Positions 1-8,460 of a stretch of DNA of 64,000 nt are shown piece by piece; position 1 is the stretch's first letter; each line of letters begins with the position of its first letter. The DNA lies in contig RAYO01000001.1 of NCBI GenBank assembly GCA_003612335.1, forward strand, positions 62,001 through 126,000. Direction: 5' to 3'. The translations under genes and the position numbers were made by a program. The stretch comes from a bacterium 1xD42-67. GTDB taxonomy: Bacteria; Bacillota; Clostridia; Oscillospirales; Oscillospiraceae. The notes under the pieces are model-generated. The model had not been told where the DNA came from. It made no database searches and saw only the letters and a program-made list of their open reading frames with translations.

Positions 1-2
1 CA

Positions 3-971
3 GAGCGGTACGCCTGTCCCTGCTTCATGATCTGTCTGGAGGGCGGGATGGGCAAGGGCTCCTGCCGCTCCTGGGGCGGTATCGACCTCTTCGAGCTGCT
101 CTCCTCCTGCGCCCATCTGCTGGAGAATTTCGGGGGCCACACACTGGCCGCCGGCTTCACGGTGAAGGAGGAGAACATCCCCGCCCTGGCCCAAGCCCTG
201 CGCCTGCAGGTGGAGACCGCCTGTCAGGGAGAGGCCCTGCCCTCGGTGCTGGAGGTAGACATGGCCGTATCCGCCCAGCACCTGACGGTGGAGGCGGTGG
301 AGGCCCTGGATCTGCTGGAGCCCTGCGGCACCGGCAATCCCCGGCCGGTCTTCCTCCTTCAGGGGGCCCAGGTCCACACCATGACTCAGGTGGGCCGGGG
401 ACGGCATCTGAAGCTGCGGCTTGAGAGCCGGGGGGCCTATCTGGACGCCATCTACTTCTCCAGCCAGGGGGCTGAGCTGGGGCTCTACCCCGGCTGCCGG
501 ACCGATGTGGTCTTTTATCCCCAGATCAACGATTTTCGGGGGCGGCGGGACCTCCAGCTCCAAGTGGTGGATCTGCGGCTGGTCCCCTCTCTGGCCCAGC
601 TGGAGCGGACCGTCTATGACAAATACCGCCAAGGGGCGGACCTGACCCAGGAGGAGGCCCGCCTCCTCCTCCCCTCCCGGGGGGACTTCGTGGGGCTGTG
701 GCGCTGGCTGGAGCGCCAGTCCACCGCCTGCACTGTGGTGGAGGACACCCCCGCCCGGATCGCCCGGGCAGTGTCCCGGGTCACCCGGAAACGGGAGGCC
801 CCCGCCCGGACCCTGCTGTGCCTGGAGGTCATGGAGGAGCGGGGCCTCATCGATGTGAACCGCCGCACCGACCGGATCCAGATCACCCTGCGCCAGGTGG
901 AGCACAAGGTGGACCTGGAGGCGTCTGAGATCATAAAGCGTCTGCGGAAGATCCTGGGGGAGGGGCTATGA
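3..971 (+). CDS. recJ: Single-stranded-DNA-specific exonuclease RecJ, C-terminal part (5' end outside window)
   Basis: The reading frame is open from the first bases of the window, so only the C-terminal ~320 residues are present and the DHH catalytic motifs lie upstream. The fragment opens with the end of the RecJ core (RYACPCFMICLEGG, then RSWGGIDLF), followed by the DHHA1 hallmark NFGGHTLAAGF and the OB-fold region that grips single-stranded DNA. RecJ degrades single-stranded DNA 5' to 3' in RecF-type recombination and mismatch repair. The stop overlaps the next start in an ATGA, so the two genes are probably translationally coupled. The family call is firm; the N-terminus cannot be judged. 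Confidence 0.93.
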   Translation, partial: ERYACPCFMICLEGGMGKGSCRSWGGIDLFELLSSCAHLLENFGGHTLAAGFTVKEENIPALAQALRLQVETACQGEALPSVLEVDMAVSAQHLTVEAVEALDLLEPCGTGNPRPVFLLQGAQVHTMTQVGRGRHLKLRLESRGAYLDAIYFSSQGAELGLYPGCRTDVVFYPQINDFRGRRDLQLQVVDLRLVPSLAQLERTVYDKYRQGADLTQEEARLLLPSRGDFVGLWRWLERQSTACTVVEDTPARIARAVSRVTRKREAPARTLLCLEVMEERGLIDVNRRTDRIQITLRQVEHKVDLEASEIIKRLRKILGEGL

Positions 972-1435
972 AACGATCGGTGAGGCCAGCGGAAACGATC
1001 TTGGAGGACCTGCTGTCTCGGGATCCCCAAAGGATATGGTCTGCCTCCTGTGAGGTCATCCATCTGGGCCAGGAGCGGACGCGGATACTTCCCCTTGTGC
1101 CCTATCTGACGGAGATCGGGCGGGCGGCAGAGCATACTGTGCTGGGAGGCGGACTGGCTCCCAACCGGCGGTTTGTCGATATGGCCCTGCGGACCATCCG
1201 ATTTCACAGGGACAGCGAGGACTGTCCCTGCTGCCTATACCCTCTCCCGGGAGATGACGGGATCTTTGACCCCCAGGAGGAGATGGAACAGGGCTATGTG
1301 CGCATCCTGGATCGTATGCTGGACGAACATCATACCGGAGACTATCTGGTGCAGTGTACCAGGTGCGGCAGAACATTTCAGATCATACAGGAGTGGGGGC
1401 ACTTCGTCTGGTGGCGGTGGACCCCGATCTCTTGA
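968..1435 (+). CDS. Hypothetical protein with two cysteine pairs (possible zinc site)
   Basis: A 155-residue soluble protein that I cannot assign to a named family. It has CPCC near residue 80 and CTRCGRTF near residue 131, a spacing that suggests a zinc ribbon joining two strands. The C-terminus is rich in tryptophan (WGHFVWWRW). There is no signal peptide or membrane segment. It starts inside the recJ stop (ATGA) and lies just upstream of rel, so it is likely co-expressed with them. Function unknown. Confidence 0.75.
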   Translation: MKRSVRPAETILEDLLSRDPQRIWSASCEVIHLGQERTRILPLVPYLTEIGRAAEHTVLGGGLAPNRRFVDMALRTIRFHRDSEDCPCCLYPLPGDDGIFDPQEEMEQGYVRILDRMLDEHHTGDYLVQCTRCGRTFQIIQEWGHFVWWRWTPIS

Positions 1436-1461
1436 ATCTCAACTCACACCGAGGTGATTCT

Positions 1462-3705
1462 ATGGACCCCATTTTGGAACGCTATCACGACCTGGAGAAG
1501 AAGGTCGTGGCGTACATGCCGAATCTGGACACCCAGCGGCTGTTCGACGCCTTCACCTACGCGGATTCCGCCCACCACGGCCAGCTGCGCAAGAGCGGCG
1601 AGCCCTATATCATCCACCCCATCGCTGTGGCGGAGATCGTGGCGGACCTGGAGCTGGACATCGACAGCGTGGTGGCCGCCCTGCTCCACGACTGTATCGA
1701 AGACACCGCCTCCACCCATGAGGAGATCGCCAAGCGCTTCGACCCCACGGTGGCGGAGCTGGTGGAGGGGGTCACCAAGCTGACCAAGATGCAGTTCGTC
1801 ACCAAGGAAGAGGAGCAGATGGAGAATCTGCGCAAGATGCTCATGGCCATGAGCCGGGACATCCGGGTGATCCTCATCAAGGTCTGCGACCGGCTGCACA
1901 ACATGCGCACCATGGAGTATCAGTCTCCCCGGAAACAGCGGGAGAAGAGCCTGGAGACCATGGAGATCTACGCCCCCATCGCCCACCGTCTGGGGATGCA
2001 GAAGGTCAAGTGGGAGCTGGAGGACCTGTCCCTGCGCTATCTGGACCCGGTGGGCTACAAGGAGATCGAGGAAGAGCTGATAGCCCGCTCCGCCGCCCAC
2101 GAGGAGTTCCTGGCGGGCATCCAGCAGCAGATCGCCCAGCGGCTGGACCAGGAGGGGATCCGCTGCACCATCTCCGGCCGGGTGAAGCACATCTACTCCA
2201 TCTATCGCAAGATGTTCGCCCAGAACAAGACCCTGGACGAGATCTTCGATCTGTACGCCTTCCGGGTGATCGTGGGGGACATCCCGGAGTGCTACAACGT
2301 GCTGGGCTGCATCCACGATATGTTCAAGCCGGTGCTGGGCCGGTTCAAGGACTATATCGGCACCCCCAAGCCCAATATGTACCAGTCTCTCCACACCACG
2401 GTGATCGGCCGGGCAGGCATCCCCTTCGAGGTGCAGATCCGCACCTGGGAGATGCACCAGATCGCGGAATACGGAGTGGCCGCCCACTGGAAGTATAAAC
2501 AGGGGATGGCCAACAAGAAGCTGGGCACCGAGCACGAGTTCGAGTGGGTGCGCAAGCTGCTGGAGGGCCAGCAGGACACCGACGCGGAGGAGTTCGTCAG
2601 CACCCTGAAGGTGGACCTCTTCGCCGACGAGGTCTTCGTCTTCACCCCCAACGGCGACGTGAAGAGCCTGCCCCAGGGGGCCACCCCCATCGACTTCGCC
2701 TATAACATCCACTCCGCCGTGGGCAACAGCATGGTGGGGGCCCGGGTCAACGGCCGGATGGTCCCCTATGATCACACCCTGTCCAACGGCGACATCGTGG
2801 AGGTGCTCACCTCCAAGTCCGCCAAGGGCCCCAGCCGGGACTGGCTGAAGCTGTGCAAGTCCAACGAGGCCAGGAACAAGATCCGCCAGTGGTTCAAGAA
2901 GGAGCGGCGGGAGGAGAACATCGCCACCGGCCGGGCCGCCTTTGAGGCGGAGCTGAAGCACGCCAAGATGACCCTGGCCTCCATCACCGGCGAGGAGGTC
3001 CTGCCCCACATCCTCCACAAGCTGCGCTGCGGCACCCTGGACGAGCTCTATGCCGCCATCGGCTACGGGGGGACCACCGCCTCCAAGTCGGTGGCCCGGA
3101 TCCGGGACGAGCTCCAGCGGCTGGGCCGGCTCCAGGCGGAGAAGGCGGCCGCCGCCGCCCGCACCCTGGAGGAGAGCGTGATCATGCCGGGCAGCGCGGG
3201 AGCGGGCAGCGCCGAGGTCCACGGCCCTGTCAAGCCCCGTCATTCCGATTCGGGGATCGTCGTAGAGGGGCTGGGCAACTGCCTGGTGAAGTTCGCCAAA
3301 TGCTGCACCCCCGTCCCCGGCGACCCGGTGATCGGCTTCATCACCCGGGGATACGGGGTATCGGTCCACCGGGCCGACTGCCCCAACGCCGCCCCCGACA
3401 GGCGCAAGCCGGAGGAGGCGGACCGGTGGATCAAGGTCTCCTGGGTGGAGAGCAAGCTGCCCAATTACCGCACCTCCCTGGAGGTCTCCGCCAAGGATCG
3501 GGACGACCTGACCCTGGACGTGGCCATGGCCCTGTCCACCGCGAAGGTGAAGGTGTCCGCCCTGTCCGCCCGCTCCATGCCCGACGGCCACGCCGCCATC
3601 AATATCGTGGTGGAGGTCAAGGACAAGGCCGAGCTGGAGGGGGTCATCCACAGGCTGAACAATATCCAGGGCGTGTATCTCGTGGCGCGGGCGGCGGGGA
3701 AATAG
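1462..3705 (+). CDS. rel: Bifunctional (p)ppGpp synthetase/hydrolase, RelA/SpoT family
   Basis: A 747-residue full-length Rel enzyme, the single long stringent-response protein usual in Firmicutes. The HD hydrolase domain (about residues 25-180) carries HDCIED, an intact metal site. The synthetase domain (about 230-350) contains [12 protein letters not shown] domain (about 390-455, [19 protein letters not shown]) and a C-terminal ACT domain (about 670-745) follow. It makes and degrades (p)ppGpp in response to uncharged tRNA on the ribosome. The ATG at 1462 is chosen because GAGGTG sits 8 bases upstream and the protein then begins with the family's usual N-terminus. dtd follows about 115 bp downstream, the standard Clostridia arrangement. 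Confidence 0.96.
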   Translation: MDPILERYHDLEKKVVAYMPNLDTQRLFDAFTYADSAHHGQLRKSGEPYIIHPIAVAEIVADLELDIDSVVAALLHDCIEDTASTHEEIAKRFDPTVAELVEGVTKLTKMQFVTKEEEQMENLRKMLMAMSRDIRVILIKVCDRLHNMRTMEYQSPRKQREKSLETMEIYAPIAHRLGMQKVKWELEDLSLRYLDPVGYKEIEEELIARSAAHEEFLAGIQQQIAQRLDQEGIRCTISGRVKHIYSIYRKMFAQNKTLDEIFDLYAFRVIVGDIPECYNVLGCIHDMFKPVLGRFKDYIGTPKPNMYQSLHTTVIGRAGIPFEVQIRTWEMHQIAEYGVAAHWKYKQGMANKKLGTEHEFEWVRKLLEGQQDTDAEEFVSTLKVDLFADEVFVFTPNGDVKSLPQGATPIDFAYNIHSAVGNSMVGARVNGRMVPYDHTLSNGDIVEVLTSKSAKGPSRDWLKLCKSNEARNKIRQWFKKERREENIATGRAAFEAELKHAKMTLASITGEEVLPHILHKLRCGTLDELYAAIGYGGTTASKSVARIRDELQRLGRLQAEKAAAAARTLEESVIMPGSAGAGSAEVHGPVKPRHSDSGIVVEGLGNCLVKFAKCCTPVPGDPVIGFITRGYGVSVHRADCPNAAPDRRKPEEADRWIKVSWVESKLPNYRTSLEVSAKDRDDLTLDVAMALSTAKVKVSALSARSMPDGHAAINIVVEVKDKAELEGVIHRLNNIQGVYLVARAAGK

Positions 3706-3710
3706 ACGCC

Positions 3711-3785
3711 TGCAGGGGCGGCTATCAGCCACCCTCTGGAAAGACCGAGGCCCCGGAGCAGCGGGCGGATGATATCCGCCCCTGC
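3711..3785. repeat. GC-rich interspersed palindromic repeat (copy A)
   Basis: The gap between rel and dtd is bounded by TGCAGGGGCGG and its inverse CCGCCCCTGC. It contains an inner hairpin GGCGGATGATATCCGCC. The reverse complement shares the opening GCAGGGGCGGATnTCATCCG with the element at 15550-15614, so this is a dispersed REP-like element rather than unique sequence. Confidence 0.6.
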
Positions 3786-3821
3786 GCGCCGGCCGCCAAT
3801 ACCAACAAAGGACGTGATCTC

Positions 3822-4265
3822 ATGCGCGCAGTCGTCACCCGCGTCACCTCCGCCTCCGTCACCATCGGCGGCGAGACGGTGGGCGCCATCGACAGGGGCT
3901 TTTTGGTCCTTTTGGGCGTGGGCCCGGAGGACACCCAGGCCACAGGGGATAAGCTGGCGGAAAAGATATGCAACCTTCGGGTCTTCGAGGATAAGAACGG
4001 CAAGATGAATCTGGACCTGGCCCAGGTGGGGGGATGCCTGCTGGTGATCTCCCAGTTCACCCTGTACGCCGACACCTCCTCCCGCCGCCCCGGCTTCTCC
4101 AAGGCTGCCAAGCCCGAGCTGGCCGTCCAGCTCTACGAGTGGTTCCTGGAGCGGTGCCGGGAGCGGGGCTTCCGGGTGGAGCACGGCCAGTTCGGGGCGG
4201 ATATGCAGGTGGCCTCGGTCAACGACGGCCCGGTGACCATCTTGTTCGACACGGACAAGGCGTAA
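3822..4265 (+). CDS. dtd: D-aminoacyl-tRNA deacylase
   Basis: A 147-residue protein of normal DTD length. It has the two active-site motifs of the family: SQFTLYAD near residue 78 and NDGPVTI near residue 137 (the cross-subunit Gly-cisPro region). DTD is a homodimer that hydrolyses D-amino acids, and mischarged glycine, from tRNA. The ATG at 3822 begins MRAVVTRV, the conserved first strand. The ribosome site is weak (GGACGTGATCTC). It is downstream of rel, separated by a repeat, and upstream of an orphan gene and an MBL hydrolase. Confidence 0.95.
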   Translation: MRAVVTRVTSASVTIGGETVGAIDRGFLVLLGVGPEDTQATGDKLAEKICNLRVFEDKNGKMNLDLAQVGGCLLVISQFTLYADTSSRRPGFSKAAKPELAVQLYEWFLERCRERGFRVEHGQFGADMQVASVNDGPVTILFDTDKA

Positions 4266-4327
4266 GGGGCGGTCTCCGCCCCGTTCCCCGGCGATACAGA
4301 TGACGGGGCGGCACAGAGGCCGCCCCG
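4266..4327. repeat. GC-rich interspersed palindromic repeat (copy B)
   Basis: The spacer after dtd starts GGGGCGGTCTCCGCCCC and ends GGGGCGGCACAGAGGCCGCCCC, two hairpins side by side. It has the same GGGGCGG/CCGCCCC edges as the repeat at 3711-3785 but a different core. It could also act as a processing hairpin between dtd and the next gene. Confidence 0.5.
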
Positions 4328-4344
4328 ACAGAGGAGGTCGTTCC

Positions 4345-4737
4345 ATGTTTTTCGGCAAACAGGGGCCCGATCCCAGTCAGCCCCGCCCAGACTGGCCCTG
4401 GACCCTCAGCGAGGGCGGGGACGTTCTGCAAAGCTTCACCTGGGAGACCATCGAGCGCGGCCTGACGGAGCTGTATCCGGACAACGACAGCTTCCTCATC
4501 CTGGAGCAGAAGGACCCCAAAGACGACAAGAGATACTGGTACATCCAAAGCGCCATCGCCCTCCAGGGGCCCAACAAGGACGACTACATCGTGGGGGTCG
4601 GCTGGAGCGGGGAGACGGGCCCGGTGCTGAAGGAGCGCTGCTATCACAAGAAGGACCTGGACACGGTGATCGATATGTTCCGGCAGGCATTCCGGCGCAG
4701 GCCCTTGGACCTCGCCGGATATGAGGACTTTTTTTGA
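4345..4737 (+). CDS. Hypothetical protein
   Basis: A 130-residue soluble acidic protein preceded by AGGAGG at good distance from the ATG at 4345. It contains an aromatic-rich centre (KRYWYIQSAIALQG, DYIVGVGWSGETGP) and ends near YEDFF. I recognise no domain. It sits between dtd and an MBL-fold gene on the same strand, so it probably belongs to the same transcript. The well-formed ribosome site and lack of competing frames argue that it is real. Confidence 0.7.
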   Translation: MFFGKQGPDPSQPRPDWPWTLSEGGDVLQSFTWETIERGLTELYPDNDSFLILEQKDPKDDKRYWYIQSAIALQGPNKDDYIVGVGWSGETGPVLKERCYHKKDLDTVIDMFRQAFRRRPLDLAGYEDFF

Positions 4738-4756
4738 CGGAGGAGGAGATGATCCC

Positions 4757-5368
4757 ATGAACGTGAAGATCATGCAGGTGGGCCCCATCGGCACAAACTG
4801 CTATATCCTGGAGGAGGGCGGCAGGATCGCCGTGATCGATCCCGGGGACGAGGCGGAGCGGATCTTGTCCGTCCTGGAGGAGACCGGGGGGACAGTGGAC
4901 CATATCCTCCTCACCCACGGCCACTACGACCACACCACCGCCGTGCCCCAGCTGCACGCGGCCCTGCCCGAGGCCAAGATCTATATCCACCAGGCCGACG
5001 CCAACGGGGCGGGCAGCCGCCTCTTCCCTCTGGCCGGGGAGGTGGAGGACCTGCTCCTCTATGACGAGGGGGACGTCCTCTCTCTGGGCGGTCTGACCAT
5101 CGAGGTGATCCACACCCCGGGCCACTCCCCCGGATCCGTCACCCTGAAGGCGGGGGACGTCCTCTTCACCGGAGACACCCTCTTCTGCGGCTCTATGGGC
5201 CGCACCGACCTGCGGGGGGGCAGCTATGAGCAGATCATGGCCTCCCTCAAGCGCCTGGGGGAGCTGGAGGGAGACTTCCGCGTCTGCCCCGGCCACGACC
5301 GCACCTCCACCCTGGAACAGGAGCGGCAGCATAACCCCTTCCTGCTGGAGGCCATGGGGAGGGCGTGA
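4757..5368 (+). CDS. MBL-fold metallo-hydrolase (glyoxalase II-like)
   Basis: A 203-residue metallo-beta-lactamase-fold protein. The metal-binding motif THGHYDH is near residue 54, followed by HTPGHSPGS near 116, GDTLF near 138 and a terminal PGHD near 186, a complete dinuclear metal set. Small single-domain members resemble hydroxyacylglutathione hydrolase, but the substrate is not predictable. The ATG at 4757 is preceded by GGAGGAG. It lies in the rel-dtd-MBL-hemZ neighbourhood common in Clostridia and converges on a small minus-strand gene three bases away. Confidence 0.9.
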   Translation: MNVKIMQVGPIGTNCYILEEGGRIAVIDPGDEAERILSVLEETGGTVDHILLTHGHYDHTTAVPQLHAALPEAKIYIHQADANGAGSRLFPLAGEVEDLLLYDEGDVLSLGGLTIEVIHTPGHSPGSVTLKAGDVLFTGDTLFCGSMGRTDLRGGSYEQIMASLKRLGELEGDFRVCPGHDRTSTLEQERQHNPFLLEAMGRA

Positions 5369-5371
5369 CCC

Positions 5372-5650
5372 TCAGATCCCCTCTTCCCCCGCCAGGCTGC
5401 GGAGGATCTCCTTCCGCAGTCCCAGGCCGAAGAGGTAGGAGGCGCGGACCTCATAGGACAGATGCTGGGTGACCGCCTCCTCGAAGCGGGCGTACCGCTC
5501 ATGGCCGATGAGCTCCATCAGCTCCTGTGCGGCCCTGTCATATTCCCGTTCCGCCTGGGCATATCCTGGGACAGCATCGCAGAATCTCGCGATCTCAGCG
5601 GGGATCTCCAGGTTGTCAAGGAACAGGGTCTGTAGTATAGTTTGGTCCAT
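5372..5650 (-). CDS. Small hypothetical protein (DUF6809-like)
   Basis: A 92-residue, mostly alpha-helical protein. Its C-terminal half (VRASYLFGLGLRKEIL) resembles the small DUF6809-type proteins frequent in Clostridia, which also end in a helix with a (Y/F)GF/LxLG motif. That likeness is from memory, not a search. It is divergent from the XRE gene at 5722 and the two share a 71-bp promoter region, so it may be controlled by that regulator. It ends three bases from the MBL gene stop. Confidence 0.65.
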   Translation of the reverse strand: MDQTILQTLFLDNLEIPAEIARFCDAVPGYAQAEREYDRAAQELMELIGHERYARFEEAVTQHLSYEVRASYLFGLGLRKEILRSLAGEEGI

Positions 5651-5665
5651 AGGGACTTCCTCCTT

Positions 5666-5695
5666 TCATGCATCTTACTTTCATTATATCATGCA
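5666..5695. promoter_or_regulatory. Direct repeat TCATGCA in divergent promoter region
   Basis: TCATGCA occurs at 5666-5672 and 5689-5695, 23 bp apart. Each copy is followed by a similar ACTT/TTCAT tail, so the longer unit is an imperfect ~19-bp direct repeat. It lies between the divergent small gene and the XRE gene, where an autoregulatory operator would be expected. Confidence 0.4.
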
Positions 5696-5721
5696 AGACT
5701 TATTCATGTCAAGGGGTTTTT

Positions 5722-5943
5722 ATGGCTACTTTAGGTGAACGACTGAGATCGCTCCGCAAGGAGAAACGAATGACACAGTCTGAACTTGCAGGACTGCTGG
5801 AGCAGTCCGTGCGAGCATATCAGTATTATGAATCAGGACAGCATGTTCCCGAGTTCCCGAATCTGATCGCCCTGGCCGACTTCTACGATGTCAGCCTGGA
5901 CTACTTGGTGGGCCGCAGTGAGACGAGGGAGCGCCAGCCGTGA
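5722..5943 (+). CDS. XRE-family helix-turn-helix transcriptional regulator
   Basis: A 73-residue protein that is little more than one Cro/CI-type helix-turn-helix: LGERLRSLRKEKRMTQSELA, then YQYYESGQHVPEF and DFYDVSLDYLVGRSE, a complete five-helix XRE fold. The ATG at 5722 has AAGGGG upstream; an earlier in-frame ATG at 5668 would add a non-homologous leader. Its TGA overlaps the GTG start of hemZ (GTGA), which couples the two, an odd partner for a heme gene. DNA target unknown; the TCATGCA repeats upstream are the obvious candidates. Confidence 0.88.
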   Translation: MATLGERLRSLRKEKRMTQSELAGLLEQSVRAYQYYESGQHVPEFPNLIALADFYDVSLDYLVGRSETRERQP

Positions 5944-7445
5944 AGCTGTATTTTGAGACCTCCAACTTCCCCTGGTCGCCGGAGCGGTATCGGTATGCGG
6001 CGGAGCAGATGATGCTCACCCTCTTCCCGGAGGAGCGGCCCGAGTACCCGGAGGGGCCCCTCCCCGGGGACATGATCTGCGAAAAGGACGCGGCCGTCTT
6101 CACCCTCCACCGGGGGCGCGCGCGGACCGATCTCAGCGTCCTGGTCTTCCGTCCCCAGGGATATCATAACGGTGTGGCCCGTTTCCCCTCCCAGGAGCTG
6201 GACCGCTCCCCCGAGGAGGTCTACCACACCGTCCAGCACGCGCTGAAGCTGGCCTTCTACCGGGCGGGCACCGCCCTGCTGGGCCGGGAGCCCCCCTGGG
6301 GGGCCCTCACCGGGGTCCGGCCCGTGAAACTGCCAACCCGGGCCCTCCTGGCCGGTTCCACGCCGGAGCAGGCCCAAAAGGAGCTGGAACAGGAGTACCG
6401 CGTCTCCCCCCAGCGGGCCAAACTGGCTGTGGACTGCGCCCGGGCCAGCGTGGAGGCCCTGCGGTCCCTCAGGCCCGGCGAGGTCTCCCTTTACATCGGC
6501 ATCCCCTTCTGCCCCACTCGATGCGCCTACTGCTCCTTCGTCTCCGCCGACGTGGGCCGCACCCTCAAGCTGGTGGAGCCCTATCTGGAGGGGCTGCTCC
6601 AGGAGGTGGAGGAGACAGGCCGGACACTGGAGGAGCTGGGGCTGACGATCCGCTCCTTCTATATGGGGGGCGGCACCCCCACCACCCTGACCGCCGGCCA
6701 GATGGACCGGCTGCTGGCCAAGTGCCAGGAGGTCCTGCCCCTGTCGGGCTGCACCGAGCGCACCGTGGAGGCGGGACGGCCCGATACCATCACCCGGGAA
6801 AAGCTGGAGGTGCTGAGGGCACGCTCCGTCGGCCGCATCTCCATCAACCCCCAGACCCTCCGGGCGGAGGTGCTGGAGGCGATCGGCCGGGGGCACAGCG
6901 CCGGGGACATCCGGACGGCGTACGCCCTGGCCCGGGATGTGGGGTTCGACTGCATCAACATGGATCTGATCGCCGGCCTGCCCCGGGATTCCTTCGCCGG
7001 CTTCCGGGATTCCCTGGAGGGCGTGCTGGCGATGGGCCCGGAGAACGTCACCGTCCACACCCTGGCCCTGAAAAAGGGTTCCCGGCTGATGGAGGACGGC
7101 GGGGCCCTCCCCGACGGGGATGAGGTGGCCAAAATGCTGGACTGGTCCCGGCAGGTCCTCACGGCCCACGGTCATCTCCCCTACTACCTGTACCGGCAGA
7201 AATATATGTCCGGCTCCCTGGAGAATGTGGGCTGGGCCAGGCCCGGGACCGAGAGCCTGTACAACATCGTCATGATGGAGGAGCTGCACACCGTCATCTC
7301 CCTGGGGGCAGGCGGAGTCACCAAGCTGATCGCTCCAGGGAAGATCCTCCGCCTGGCCAACCCCAAGTTCCCCCAGGACTACCTGTCCGGTCTGGATAAG
7401 GTGCTGGGGCAGAAACAAGATATCAAGACCTTTTATCAGCAATAG
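5940..7445 (+). CDS. hemZ: Oxygen-independent coproporphyrinogen III dehydrogenase HemZ (radical SAM)
   Basis: A 501-residue protein of HemZ length. The radical-SAM cluster motif is in YIGIPFCPTRCAYCSF near residue 190 (C-x3-C-x2-C). It is followed by the SAM-binding GGGTPTTL and the HemN/HemZ-type INPQTLRAEVLEAIGRGH. The ~165-residue N-terminal extension is typical of HemZ and absent from HemN. The product would decarboxylate coproporphyrinogen III anaerobically, although HemZ members are poorly characterised and could act on a related substrate. It starts with GTG overlapping the preceding stop. A kinase-like gene follows 15 bp downstream. Confidence 0.92.
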   Translation: MKLYFETSNFPWSPERYRYAAEQMMLTLFPEERPEYPEGPLPGDMICEKDAAVFTLHRGRARTDLSVLVFRPQGYHNGVARFPSQELDRSPEEVYHTVQHALKLAFYRAGTALLGREPPWGALTGVRPVKLPTRALLAGSTPEQAQKELEQEYRVSPQRAKLAVDCARASVEALRSLRPGEVSLYIGIPFCPTRCAYCSFVSADVGRTLKLVEPYLEGLLQEVEETGRTLEELGLTIRSFYMGGGTPTTLTAGQMDRLLAKCQEVLPLSGCTERTVEAGRPDTITREKLEVLRARSVGRISINPQTLRAEVLEAIGRGHSAGDIRTAYALARDVGFDCINMDLIAGLPRDSFAGFRDSLEGVLAMGPENVTVHTLALKKGSRLMEDGGALPDGDEVAKMLDWSRQVLTAHGHLPYYLYRQKYMSGSLENVGWARPGTESLYNIVMMEELHTVISLGAGGVTKLIAPGKILRLANPKFPQDYLSGLDKVLGQKQDIKTFYQQ

Positions 7446-7459
7446 GAGGGAACATATCT

Positions 7460-8398
7460 ATGGCCTACCAACTACAGGAGATCGGCCGGCGGATCCAGAG
7501 CGATGTGAGGGAGTTTTTGGCCGAATGCGATGAGAACTACGCCCAGCGGGTCTCCCTGGCGGCGGACCGGATCCTGTCCAATCTGGAGCGCAGCCCCATC
7601 GTGCTCCTGTCCGGCCCCTCCGGCTCCGGCAAGACCACCACAGCCATGAAGATCGCCGAGGAGCTGCGCCGCCGGGGCGTGGGCTCCCATGCGGTGGCCA
7701 TGGACAATTACTTCCTCACCCCTGACCCTAAGACCGCGCCCCGCACCCCGGAGGGCTCCATCGACTACGAATCCCCCCTGTGCCTGGACATGGAGCTGCT
7801 CAGCCAGCATTTTGCGGCCCTGAGCCGGGGGGAGGAGATCCTGATCCCCAAGTTCGAGTTCGCCCGGCAGATGCGCAACGACAGCTTGGGCGTCCCCCTG
7901 AAGCTGGAAAAGAACGAGATCGTCATCTTCGAGGGGATCCACGCCCTCAATGACCAGATCGCCGGCCGGCACCCGGAGGCCGCCAAGCTGTATATCTCCG
8001 CCCGGTCCAACGTGAACGAGGGGGCGGTCCTGCGCTTCAAGGGCACCTGGATGCGCCTGACCCGCCGGGCCGTCCGAGACTACAGCTTCCGGGGCACCGG
8101 CGTGGCCCAGACGTTGGAGATGTGGGCCAACGTCCGCCGGGGGGAGAAGCTGTATATCTCCCCCTTCAAGAACAAGGCGGATATCGTGTTCGACTCCTCC
8201 CTGCCCTATGAGGTGCCGGTGATGAAGAACTATGCCCTCCCGATCCTCCAGAGCGTCCCCAAGGACAACGAGCGCCACGATGAGCTGCTGGACCTGATCC
8301 GCGGCTTCGACCACTTCCAGGCCATCGACCCCGCACTGGTGGCCAAGGACTCCCTCCTGCGGGAGTTCATCGGCGGCGGGAGCTATCAGTACCATTGA
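7460..8398 (+). CDS. Uridine kinase-like nucleoside kinase
   Basis: A 312-residue P-loop kinase. The Walker A motif GPSGSGKTTT lies near residue 51, AMDNYFLTP near 80 gives the nucleoside-binding DxxxF/Y loop, and VIFEGIHALND near 155 gives the Walker B/acceptor strand. This arrangement belongs to the uridine kinase/phosphoribulokinase superfamily. The ~45-residue N-terminal helix and the C-terminal extension make it longer than Udk (~210 residues), so it is the Clostridia 'nucleoside kinase' variant. AGGAGG precedes the ATG, 15 bp after hemZ. Substrate not assignable. Confidence 0.88.
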   Translation: MAYQLQEIGRRIQSDVREFLAECDENYAQRVSLAADRILSNLERSPIVLLSGPSGSGKTTTAMKIAEELRRRGVGSHAVAMDNYFLTPDPKTAPRTPEGSIDYESPLCLDMELLSQHFAALSRGEEILIPKFEFARQMRNDSLGVPLKLEKNEIVIFEGIHALNDQIAGRHPEAAKLYISARSNVNEGAVLRFKGTWMRLTRRAVRDYSFRGTGVAQTLEMWANVRRGEKLYISPFKNKADIVFDSSLPYEVPVMKNYALPILQSVPKDNERHDELLDLIRGFDHFQAIDPALVAKDSLLREFIGGGSYQYH

Positions 8399-8460
8399 CG
8401 CCCCACAGGGGCAGATAAGAGGTTCCCCGCCCCACAGATCCTATACTCGGAGTGATTCCC

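Noticed and set aside
1444-3732. A 762-codon open frame on the minus strand
   Set aside because: It is antisense to rel, low in complexity (Gly/Leu/Val/His), and has no motif; rel is certain.
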